Positions 15,001-25,520 of a DNA stretch of 64,000 bases are shown one piece after another. The notes beneath the pieces are model-generated. The model was not told the origin of the DNA, ran no database searches, and saw only the letters and a program-made list of their open reading frames with translations. The position numbers were made by a program, and so were the translations under genes. How positions within the stretch are numbered: the first letter of the stretch is position 1; each line of letters begins with the position of its first letter. Where the stretch lies: assembly GCA_013398955.1 (NCBI GenBank), contig VWPU01003089.1:62001-126000 (forward strand), written 5' to 3'. The DNA comes from Callaeas wilsoni. Its lineage: Eukaryota; Chordata; Aves; Passeriformes; Callaeidae.

Positions 15001-18000
15001 AATATTGCAATTATTTAATCCTACCTTATGTCATCCTGAGCTCCCTGCCTACACACAGCTTCCAGAAAGCATCTCACTTGTAAACCATACAGCAACTATT
15101 AGTCCATACATTATGTAAGCAGTAATCTGGAGAGCAAGGGGGAGGGGGGAAATAAAAAAAAAGGAACAAATCCATAGCCATAGTAGGCTGGCTAAATGCC
15201 CCATTTCCAATGAATGTCAATGTGCTGGTTACCTGAACAGCACAGGGATTACAGATTTCACCCATGCTGACAGATGGCATTTTGCAGTTTTGATCCATGA
15301 CACATTTAAAGGAATACATTCATGAAGCAAGACACACGAGAAAGAGTAAAGGACCTGAGACAGGAAAATGAGGACTGCATTAAGCATGCAGGATTCAAGC
15401 ATGCAAGGTTTTGCTCTGCTGTCACACCAGGATTGATCCCATTAACTTCCATGGGGACAGGCCCGATTTACTCAATTGTAAACAATCAAAATGAGGCCTG
15501 TGGCTCGAGTCCAACAGAGCAATTCATTTTCAGCACTGCAGGCTCCCCCTGCTCCATCAGGGCCAGGCACGCTCAGGGATTTGCCAGAGTGAGCCACGGT
15601 GTGCTCGGAGAGGCGGCAGTACCCGGATCCACCTGGCTAATCCTGCTTTCACTTTATCCAGGTGCTCAGCAGAAGCACTGTAGGATGAATAAGGTACTTT
15701 TCTTTGTGACGTGGAAGCAATTAACCAGCGCTGGGTTCAAGCTGTCCCCTTCACTGGTTAAACAAACACAAACCCCCTTGAGGAGCAGCATAAACATGAC
15801 ACGGTCTCTTTCTGTTCCCTGGGCAGGCAAGTTTCACCCCAGAGCTGTTCCTGTGCAGAGGTGCGTGTGCAAGGGCAGACAGGAGTTACAGCATCACTAA
15901 GGGTAAGACAAATACACTAAAGTGTGCTACTGAGTATCACATCCTTACACGACCTTGTAAAAATTCCGAGGTTCCTGTTTGAAATCTAAACAAAACACAC
16001 CTTTATTAGCTCTTGATTTCACTGTCTCTCCTTTCTCTGTATTCTCAAAGACTGTAAGAAAGCTACAGGCTACAAACTCTCTGCTCTCATGCTCACATTG
16101 CACTTACCCACATTTCACTTACTGGCTTTTACAATAGTTTAAAATTTTGTCAGTTTTATTGGTTTTATATAAGCTCCAGTGATCAATCATGAAGTAAAGG
16201 ATATGAAGTAAAAATGCAATAAACATTATTGCTTGACAGCTGCCTGGTGGCCCATGTGGGACCAGCTGATGGCTTTACTCCAGGACCTAATAGAGAAGCT
16301 TATACCTTCAGATTAACATTAATTGGCATCCTCAGGGCAGCACAAGCAAAGAGGCCAAGGACCAAATGGGCCACGAAAATTCAGCAAACCACTTCTCCCT
16401 CAGCTGAGGGGAGGCAGACAGGCAGCCTGCAATGGAGAAACTTCTTTGTTATTCCCAAGGAGAGGCAAATACACAGACAGTGCCCTGACAGGTCTCTGCA
16501 GAGGGTGACAGATGATTTCACAGACAAGGAAGTTTTAAACAAAACAAATAATAAAAGACAGAGAGAGCAGATTGCCTCTGATGTGACCAGAGACATCCTT
16601 TGAGGATGCTAATGGAGTAGAGAATTGATTATAAAGCTTGCCTTTTTTTGCAGCACACACAGTAAAGAACAAGTGCTTGAATCAAACATGAGCATGCATA
16701 AAGATGCCCTTCCCTGGAAGACAGCTTTAGACTCTGAATTTCTGGCAACAAAATGTGCAAAACACTAAAATATTTATCAAACAGCTTTGGTCCAAAGACC
16801 CATGCACGGGCTCTGGACTATTTTGAGGTGGGCAAACCAGGGAGCTCTTGGTACATTAGAAAGTACCAGCACCTCAGATTGGACTCTTTCTGTTAGAACT
16901 GGAAATTTTAGTTCTCAGTGACAGCATTCATTACAAACGCAGCTGTTAGGAAGCTAACACCACCAGTGACTTCTCCTTCCCAGTTTATTTGCAGTTGGGA
17001 GGCGGTTTCTGTTTGGTTTCTTCTCAGAGAATTCTGGCAACTTCCTCCTCTGGACAGGAGGCAGCACAGTAATACGTGATCTTGTGCCTCAACACCTGGG
17101 CATCACATGGGATTCTCAAACAGATCCCATGTGAAAATCTGCCACTCTCCCACACACACAAACAACAGACTTCTCATTAATATGTCAGCTTGTTTTAAAA
17201 AAAAGTTTCAGACTTCCTTAAGCTCTCAGGATCCAGGTCACAGGAAAACTGCCTGTCACACACTTCCCAGCTTCTGACATGTCAGCATTTAAATGCCCCC
17301 AGCAGGTGCCTGCTTGCACCTGCCGTTTCCCCCTCTCCCCTTTGCCCACCTCGCCGTCCCAGAGACAGTGACGGGTCTGGCACTGTGACACAGAAGCAAA
17401 AGGCACCTTTTCCTTGGAGCCAGGACCGTGCCACTGCTGTCAGCAATGTATTCACTGAGAGGGTTCACACTTCCCAAACTCTGACATACGACTGACCGTG
17501 TTTTAGACTGGATGTGTTTACACAGAGCAGGGCAGAGGTGGATGGAAGGCACCCTGCCCTCCACACCCTCCCGTGGCCAGCTCGCTCCTGACACCGACCA
17601 CACACAAGGAAACAGCTGGCACCGAAACAGGGTGTTGAACACAGAGCAAGTCTATCACAAGGCTTGCCACTGATTCACGGGACATTCTGGTGGTCCATGA
17701 TGTTTTCAGGCTGGTAAAGGAGGATGGGGTATCTTAAAGAGAGTCTTGGGGTCAATGAAGGTAAGTTGCCTCAACCAGCAGCTTCTAAGTGCGATAAACA
17801 GCCTGGGGGAAAAGGCCTCAGCAACCCGTGAGCTGCACAAGCAGCACCACCTCAGCCACCACTTCACTGTGTCTTGATCTTGTCAAGACCCCACTATGTG
17901 GGTACAAAGCTCCCACACAGGCAACTAAAAGCACAAAACATGGACCAATGTTAAAGTGATCCTTGTTACCCAAGGAGCCAAGCTATGCAAATCAATTCAG

Positions 18001-19545
18001 TAAATAAAAACTAAATTCTGGCCAAGAATCATTCTCCAAAAACTACTTTGCATGCAACTGTGTGTCAGTAGCCAATTAATTTAGGAGATGGAGTACACTT
18101 TGCAAACACACCAGTCCCATGGTAATGATGCCTGTACCAAGAGATCAGCAGGGAATGTGGGGGAAGGAAAGGGGTTAGGGAGAGTTGCCAGGCTGCTGTT
18201 CAAGGAAGAAGCTTTGATCTAAGACAGAAGGAAAATAAAAATTAAGCATCCTTTAGACTATATCAGCATGGTTTATTTATCAAGCTAGAACCTATTACTA
18301 CAGTACTGATTGCTTTGAAGTTCCCTGGCCTATGTCAACTGTTTATTTACGATTCCATAATTGAGTTATGTCAGAAGTGCCAGCCTGGGAATTAGACTGC
18401 TTCCTAAGGGACAGTGAACACGAGTCTGTTTTATCTCCATGGTGCTTCAATGTGTGCTGTCAGGATGCACTGGTTTCTGTTCCAAACTGGGCTGCTCTTC
18501 CCTAAGGGCTGAAAGATGTTGAGTGCTCCATGACAATGACACTAATAACTTGATTGAGAGAGGATAAGGCCGCCATGGAACGAACCAGCATCTGCCAGCT
18601 GCGCTACATCAGGAATGCCCATTTCACCCGTGGCATCAGGAACATATGGAGCTGATGCCGCTGGTCAGGGCTGGGAACTGAGCTCCACCAGAATCATGAT
18701 ACTAAGCAGTGGCAGTAAGAAGTGAAATATTAATAATTTTTTTTAAAAAAAGAAAATTGCCATGATTTTTCCCTTCCCATAGTCCAGCCATCCAGCCACA
18801 GGGAAAACAAACAAAAACCCCCTCAATCCATAGAACAAAAACTCCCTCACACTCCATGCAGAGCAAAACCCAACTGAACTGAACCCACAAAACATTTTCT
18901 ATGGGTGATCTGTCTCCACCAGTGCCAGGCAGCTCCCTACAACACATCCTCGGGCTTTTTACATTCCAGCTTCTGGCTGAATATTTTTGAAGTATGCCGC
19001 TTTCATAGATTTTATTTCCCTACTTCTGTTAGCTTTGTTCTTGGCAATACATTATCAATCATAACTCAGTCACTAACAATCTAATGCTCTTTTCCACTTA
19101 GGGAGTAGTCTTTCACAGCACTACACCCACCTCCCTTCACCTCACAACACAGGTGAACATGGACATTTCTATTCCTCCTTATCTTCCTCTTCCTTCCCCC
19201 AGTTTTCATGCTGCAATCTGCCTCCATTGCTTCCCTTTGTTCCATTGGGCCAAAAATCCAGGTACAGAAAAAAAATATTTCACTGTGCAAAGCCATCATC
19301 ACCCGCTTCTCCTTTCTCTCTTCATCTTTCTCTGGAGATGCTATTACCAAGAGCCCCTATTTTTTTTTTTAATTGCTCTCTCATTTCTCACTTTCCAGTA
19401 AGTTTCACACTCCTTAACGTATAGTATCCCATGAGTTTTAAAAGCCTACATATGTTTATTAGAGATCATTATCAACAAGGTACAAGGGATTCACAAACAC
19501 CAGTGCCTGTGCCCCACAGTGCTTCTGTGATGTCAAGGCCCACTA

Positions 19546-19640
19546 CATTTCATTTCTGAATGAGGAACTGGGGCTCAGGGAACAAGGTACCTGATCAGTG
19601 TCTCACATGCAGGAAGAAGCCCAAGTCTGTAGTCTGAACA
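19546..19640 (-). mobile_element. MIR-like SINE, decayed
   Basis: The plus strand reads like the reverse complement of the MIR core and tail: CATTTCTGAATGAGGAACTG, then GGGCTCAGGGAACAAGGTACC, then a GTCTCACATGCAGGAAG match to the GTCACACAGCTAGTAAG region, then AAGCCCAAGTCTG. The match is interrupted and old. Assigned by remembered consensus, so the ends are approximate. Confidence 0.65.
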
Positions 19641-19659
19641 TTTAAAAAGAACATGTAAA

Positions 19660-19720
19660 ACAAAACAAACAAAACAGACAAAAGGCACACAAAAACCCCA
19701 AACAAAAGAAAAAAAAAACC
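19660..19720. repeat. A-rich (CAAA)n-like simple repeat
   Basis: Interrupted AAAC/CAAA units followed by an A-run, next to the MIR-like fragment that ends at about 19640. Confidence 0.6.
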
Positions 19721-22700
19721 CCACACAGTAATTTCTTCTCAAGCACTTTGAGTTCACTAATGAGACATCAGTTAAAATACCTGAACTCTGACTCAATCCA
19801 CAACATTTACTAATTTTAACTAGTTTCCTCTTTAAATGAGAAGATGGTTTCTGCCCTTCCCAAGCCCTGTTTCCAAGGTACAGCATGACCAGGGCATTCA
19901 GAGTCCCTGGGTCTCACCAGTGTGGGTACCAGTGAGGGAAGCTGAACATGTTACATGCAGCTCTCTTAATTGTGTCTCATTCAGATTTCAAAGTCCACAT
20001 CAGCTGCCAAGTGCAGTTTCTTCTGGGCTTTGAAGTACTTACACCCTAACTTCAAAAATTCCTCTGCCACAGTCCCTCCTTGTCAAATCATGGCTTACCA
20101 GCAACAAATGTCACTGACCCAGCCAGCCCTCCCTCCTCTGCTACTGCAGGTGGTGTGCTTGACACCATGGTTTTAACTATGCCCAATAAAATCTCATATT
20201 GTAGATTTTAAATTATTTCAAGTTCTTTTAATTCATGCTTTTTCCCAACACACACCTTCCATAACCATCCAACATTTCAGTACACTGGCACTTTTCTAAT
20301 TCATCCTTCATTTAAAAAGTAACTCCATCTTCAGTCCATCTTTCTGTACAGGAGGAAGCTGACAATTTAAAAGCCTTCAGTCCTCTCAGCCAATTTAAGA
20401 GTATTATTTGATGAGCACTGGCAAACCCAGTGTAATGCTTGAGCCTGAGACATTCTAATATTCTAGAGTGTAACCTTGAGTCCCACAGCCCTGGACATCC
20501 TAAACCTTCTGGGTTTTGTGATCCAGTATTCATCACCTCCTTCCTTCTTAAATGTTCAGCACTAGAAACATGTCTGAGAAAACTGCCTTCTTGTCTATCA
20601 CCTGGATGACATTCCATCGTTTATTTCCACAAGCAATCGAGGGAAGTCCCACCAAACCACCTTTCCCTTTTCCAGGCAGATCTGAGCACTGAGAGAGCGA
20701 ATGGTTCTTCTGTTTGTCATAAAGAGTGCTCAGAAATGGTTCTGCTCTCTGCGGCAGTCTCGCAGAGCAGAAATGGTGATGAACCAGAATTCAATTATGT
20801 AATGAGAAATTGCTTTAATTAGCCAGTTAATTGACTCCTCGACTGCAATAACTAAAATCACTTGTTTTTACAAGGCACACTAGTTTTTTTCCTAAGGGCT
20901 CCCAGGAATCATCTCTGCCTCTCACTTCCCTCCACATCAACTAAAACTAAAAAGGATCCAAGAGTGCTGGCATGCTGGAGGATCACACATTTGATTACTG
21001 CTTCGGAGCAGCCCCAAACGAAAATCATAAGAGGGGGGCAGAGGTGCAGAGTAGCACCAGGGCAATGAACCACTCTCCCTTTGGTGGAAAGAAGCCCGAA
21101 TTTGACGCAGGTGAAATGCAAATGAATTGAGCTACCTTAATGCTGACTTCTTTTTACTTTTGTCCAAAGTGTCTCAACTCAGAAAGATGTGGATTTTTCA
21201 ACCCAAGCAAGATCCAAGACCTATGCACATGATCAAGAGAGCTGCTCAAATGTCAAAGAAGGGGTACACAGTGCCTTGGCAAATGTCCTTAAGACACAGT
21301 TTGGGGCCAGTTACACAATGATGTGGTTCCAGATGTCTCAAAGATGAGCATGAGAGACAATTCAGGTCACTTCTGCAGCACACTGAACCCAGTGCCTAGT
21401 CCAGGATTAGGATATTGCACATAGACCCAAGACAGATGGCATAATTTAGTCAGAAAGCTGACTCTGTTTACTGCAAGTTTGGATTTGGCAACCCATTTAA
21501 TAGGGATGTAAAATTCTAGTCTGAAACAAAGAAAAAGAGAACATGACTCGTGAGTCAAGCAGTGCATTAGCACAAGGGAATTCCCTGATCTGGAACAGGA
21601 GGTAATGCTAATGCAAATAGTCACCAGACTTCACACAGCAATGACAACTAAGAAGAGAAAAAGGGTCAGACTGGAATGAACCATCAATCTCTTTGTCCCA
21701 GGACTCTGGACCCTGGTTATCCCCTGGAGAGCTGCAAGGCTTTATGAAGAATATTTCTTGTAGCACAGAATCATAACCACTGTGGTAGTTCCTAAGATCT
21801 TCCACCTTTTTTCTCCTCTTATCCTGTCCCATAAAGCTGCGGTGACAAGGTTCCCTGGTGTCTCACAACATACACCTCTGCCTGGATGCCTTACTCAACA
21901 CAGGATAGGCCTGGGGTCAGCCTGCCTCGAGGGACAGCTTCCCCTTCACAGACAGAAGTGCAGACAAGCCTTCGCTCCACAGGCTTCTCTCGCTGCTCCC
22001 ACCAGTGAGACTTTCTCAGTGCTCTTGCTGTGACAGTGACCTTCCAGCTGGGAGGTGACCTTAGGTCTCATGCAATTCAGCCACTTTCCCTCCTCTCCTG
22101 TCTTGCTGCAGGTCATCACCGGGAGGCAAAGAAATAACCGTAAATGAACTGTGCAAAAGGCAGGCTGGTGAGTTCTGTGACATTTTAAACATCTGTTTGA
22201 TATCAAAGGGATGGAAACCTGGACGAACGCAAAATATCAGGGCACACTGTCTGGATAGAGGGCTGAGTCTGACAGCACCTTTTAAACACCAGAGAAAACA
22301 TCTTACCTTGGTGAAAAGGGAAGGAAGAAGAATCAGTGGTGTTGTGTCTTCACTGGAGATCACACGGGACTTGAACAGAAATTGCAATTATTTATATACA
22401 AACTCTTCTTGGAGGAAACCTTAGACAATCAACAGGGAACACCCATCTGTTTGATTAGGGCTGATATTTTAATCTAAAGACAAACACTCCGTAATAATAA
22501 AATCAACACCAGTGTGGTAAGTAGGTCACTTTTTGGATGCAAGTATGTGTGGAATTGCTTTGGCCCAGCATTCTGCACCTCCAGCAAATGAAAGTATCAC
22601 CAAAAGAATGCCCTTTGGGATCTGAGCAGCAGCTGTTCCTGCTGGAGCCTGCAGAAAGCAGCTCACTGTCTGGGCAAGTGGCAAACAGGGGCAAGAATCC

Positions 22701-23958
22701 CAGGTGGGATCACAAGTCAGGGGAAATTCAGCTACAGTAGAAGAGTTTGCACCAGAGAACGGGGACACAAGCAGAGACATTTGAGACCCATCTTTGTACA
22801 AAACTTCCACTGAAAAAACTAACATCATAGCTCAATTTAAAAAGCAAAATCCATCAGCTCTTGAAACATAATTCACTACAAAAAGCCTGAAGAACTGGCT
22901 TCCCAACAAAGCACTGGCTTTTAAATCAATCAGTCAGCTTTGGGAAGCACAAGTTAGATGGATGGCACACCAAATACCAAATACTTGCAGGTCTCACACA
23001 GACAGAGCAAACAGACCCTGGATACACAAGTGTCCAGAACCTACCCCATTCCCTCCCTCAGACCTCTCTCTGAAGGTCCCTAACACATCTGGCTGGCCCC
23101 AAAGAACAAGAACCACCTTCATCCTGAGAAACAATCACCAAATGCACAAAATACCTATACAGCACTAAACTGACTAAAACAGGCTTAATTAGAAATTACT
23201 ATTAAAGTATGTGGCAGGTCTGAGATACTTTCCCTTTTAGCCCAGTGACATTCCTTTGTTTAAAAACAACATGATTTCCATGACAGAACAGCCATTATGG
23301 TTTTCTTTCAATCCAAAATATACTGTCAGGATTGATTCTGCACTAAGTCACTCCTTAAACCTTTATAACACCAGATACTCCACGATGGACTGCGGCAGCC
23401 TTTAAAAAAAGTACAGACAGTGCCATAGATGATTTAAAGACTGGAATAAATGTCATGTCTAAGGTAGTTACGTGGAAATTTAAAATAGGCAAAATTAAAT
23501 TACCCATGAGAAATACAGCCTGAATCTCTGACCTGAATTTGGTAACAAAGTTTGCTTTGTCTAACTCACTCAAATCAGGAGTGCAAGACAGAAAGGTAGG
23601 AAGGTTGGGATGATACAAACTATGAAGAATGCAGGGTAATACACAGAAAGCTCTGTGCCAAAATGCAGAAGAAGAAATACTGCATATGCTGAGATCTAGA
23701 AGCAAGAGAAGGGTGTTTCTAAGAACCCTGAGAATAGCCTGGGCGACCAAACCATTCAAAAAACCAGAGATTCAGTGACCATCAAGGGATTAACGAAACC
23801 ATTGCAATTTTACAGAAGTAATAAAGAATGGAAAAATAACCTGCGAATCTCAAATATCATCAAATTTCTTCAGTAATAAGTGGATGTAAGTATCAAACCA
23901 AGCCATAGCCTACAAGAAAACAGCAGAGGCACTTTTCTGAGAGAAAACTTTTAAGATG

Positions 23959-23963
23959 ATAAG
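23959..23963. repeat. Target site duplication, left copy (ATAAG)
   Basis: The five bases immediately left of the LTR's terminal TG are identical to the five bases right of its terminal CA (24646-24650). This marks retroviral integration and fixes the LTR ends. Confidence 0.85.
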
Positions 23964-24003
23964 TGTGAGAAATAACGGTCTCACACCGCTAAAATTTCAC
24001 AAA

Positions 24004-24009
24004 TTTATT
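24004..24009 (-). terminator. LTR polyadenylation signal AATAAA
   Basis: Plus-strand TTTATT reads AATAAA on the minus strand, about 40 bp before the end of the LTR, where the R/U5 border is expected. It lies in sense orientation within the host intron and could in principle end host transcripts early. Confidence 0.55.
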
Positions 24010-24160
24010 AAAAACCACAACCGGGAACTAAGGAGCCAGGGATGGGCCCAAGGCTCCGGGTGGCGAGGCAGACAAAAGCAGCGCGCGGCGCTGGGTGCTC
24101 CCCTCACGGACCGGCCGCGTCCAAAGGGCGGAGGAGCTCGTGCAGGACACCAGCACAGCT

Positions 24161-24168
24161 CTTATAGA
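24161..24168 (-). promoter_or_regulatory. LTR core promoter (TATA-like)
   Basis: Minus-strand TCTATAAG downstream of a cluster of CCAAT motifs within the LTR. Initiation would fall near 24135 and read leftward, the same direction as the host gene. An 11-bp tandem duplication (TATAGACAATC at 24163-24173 and 24174-24184) overlaps the box and provides a second TATAGA copy, so two nearby starts are possible. Confidence 0.5.
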
Positions 24169-24361
24169 CAATCTATAGACAATCAGTGTTCTCTTATTGG
24201 TTGGTTTTTCAATTTGGTTGGCTCGTTTCTAGGGCGATTCCTGACCAATCATTTCCCCAAAGTCCCTCCCGATTGGTTGAGGTCTGACCCAATTGGAGTC
24301 CCGAAATCACCAGAAACACCATGACTTCACCCCTGGAATTTTCTGGAATCTGGTTCGGCGT

Positions 24362-24370
24362 CGCCATCTT
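24362..24370 (-). promoter_or_regulatory. YY1-like site in the LTR U3 region
   Basis: The minus strand reads AAGATGGCG, a match to the core YY1 motif (AAGATGGCGGC). YY1 sites are common in retroviral LTRs. Only the motif is seen; binding is inferred. Confidence 0.35.
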
Positions 24371-24645
24371 GGCAGCGCCCCCCCCCGCCCTTCATTGATT
24401 AACATTGAGCATCAATTAAATACAACATTTAAACCCAAACAAACCTCATTACAACATCCTAACCCACACTGAACATTAATTTCTTGAGCATTATTAAACC
24501 TGCAGCCTTACATAAGGAATAAATAAAACATTTGAACTAGGTAAACCTGAACTTAACAATCGAACGCTTTAAACTTCATTAACATTTGAACTTAAAGTAA
24601 TTTAGTAACTTGGTTTTAATGAACCTTTAAAAATGGTTCATAACA

Positions 24646-24650
24646 ATAAG
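24646..24650. repeat. Target site duplication, right copy (ATAAG)
   Basis: Perfect partner of 23959-23963, directly after the terminal CA of the solo LTR. Confidence 0.85.
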
Positions 24651-24759
24651 AGCCTGAGAAGTTCATAAATAGCTCTGTATGGCCAGCATGAGATACAGGA
24701 CAGTCCTCACCACCCTATTTAATAAAGCAGAAGTCCATCAGCTATGGGACAAGCCATGG

Positions 24760-25520
24760 TGTTTGAACACCCACGCCAAGGGCTCTGTCCCCCCTCGGTG
24801 TAACCCTTCGTGCGTCCCCATGCCTTTGTTGTCGCCTGTGCCTGGGCGGTGCTCCTGGCAGCCCTGGGGCTCAGCCATCCCATCCCTCCTGCCCCAGGGG
24901 CACACAGAGGCTGCAGAGAGGAACCCAGCGTGGAGGAAGAGGAAGGAGCACTTCCAACAGAAGAGGAAGGAGCGCTTCCACAACCGGAGTGTCCAGCTCC
25001 CAACGAGCGCTTCTACAGGAGCAGAGACGCTGGAGCACAGACGGCACTTCCCAGCTCAGCAAAGCCCTCGTGTGGGAAGGGAGGGCTGACAGACAGCCCT
25101 GTGTGTGCCGCACGGGCCACATGCACGGAAACAAGGAGAGAGAGGCAAGCGACCCCTCCAGAGCCAGCGGAGCCGTCTGTTCATTTCCCTGTTTGTTCGC
25201 TCTTTCAGGCTTAAACGCTTGAGCAGATTTACACAAGTAAGTGCACTCGAAAAGTGGGCAAACTGAACATGAACACAAGGCCAACTGGCTGCGGTGTCCA
25301 AGAAACAGAAAACGGTATTAATCCCCTGAATTGGAGACCAAAGCACCGCCTGTGCCCCATGGAGCTTCCCAGTGGGGTCCCCTCCCATCCTTCTGCACAG
25401 TGGGGAGGCTGTGGGGCACAGCAGTGGGGGGCTGGCTGAGATACCCACCAGGTCTGGCCCCCCTGCCCAAAGCTGCCCTTCCATATGCAAGGGATGGGCA
25501 GCTGTTGGCACAAGCCTAAG
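24760..25520. other. GC-rich, CpG-containing intronic stretch
   Basis: Composition rises well above that of the flanking intron, with many CpGs and overlapping open frames on both strands (the longest about 198 codons, minus strand, 25056-25652). Overlapping frames in a GC-rich stretch are expected by chance, because stop codons are AT-rich. I see no domain, poly-A tail or flanking duplication to call it a retrocopy. A decayed retrogene or a GC-biased regulatory element remain alternatives. Confidence 0.35.
24936..24983. repeat. Two tandem copies of a 24-bp repeat in a GC-rich stretch
   Basis: 24936-24959 and 24960-24983 are near-identical purine-rich 24-mers beginning GAAGAGGAAGGAGC and differing by a few bases toward the end. 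A shortened third version (GAGCGCTTCTACAGG) follows about 30 bp later. The period is a multiple of three and open frames cross it, but I recognise no protein. Confidence 0.7.

Larger units (their letters stand above)
1..19545. other. Intronic stretch without genes
   Basis: AT-rich intron-like sequence with scattered short open frames on both strands and no recognisable protein, RNA gene or full transposon. It contains the small direct repeats, the CA/TA microsatellite and the possible ancient repeat listed separately. Blocks with unusually varied sequence and homeodomain-type TAAT motifs (about 18035-18125) could be conserved regulatory DNA, but this is only an impression. Confidence 0.5.
23964..24645 (-). 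mobile_element. Solo LTR of an avian endogenous retrovirus, minus orientation (sense to the host gene)
   Basis: Seen: 682 bp bounded by TG (23964) and CA (24645) and flanked by identical 5-bp direct repeats ATAAG (23959-23963 and 24646-24650), a clean target site duplication. Read on the minus strand it starts TGTTATGAACC and ends TTTCTCACA. In that direction there are several CCAAT motifs in either orientation (near 24292, 24272, 24244, 24196), a TATA-like TCTATAAG (24161-24168), and an AATAAA polyadenylation signal (24004-24009), the order expected of U3-R-U5. No gag, pol, env or second LTR adjoins it, so the internal region was lost by LTR-LTR recombination. A 5-bp duplication is compatible with ERVL-type elements. 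The intact duplication suggests a fairly recent insertion. Family name not assigned. Confidence 0.85.

Noticed and set aside
15322..15900. 192-codon plus-strand open frame
   Set aside because: No recognisable domain or biased codon pattern. A frame of this length is expected by chance in 64 kb read in six frames.
21760..21780. CACAGAATCATA resembling a CR1 3' tail
   Set aside because: The neighbouring CR1 phrases (GGTTGGAAGGGAC and following) are missing, so the match is too short.
23956..24324. 122-codon plus-strand open frame over the solo LTR
   Set aside because: It runs antisense through LTR regulatory sequence and is not retroviral coding sequence.
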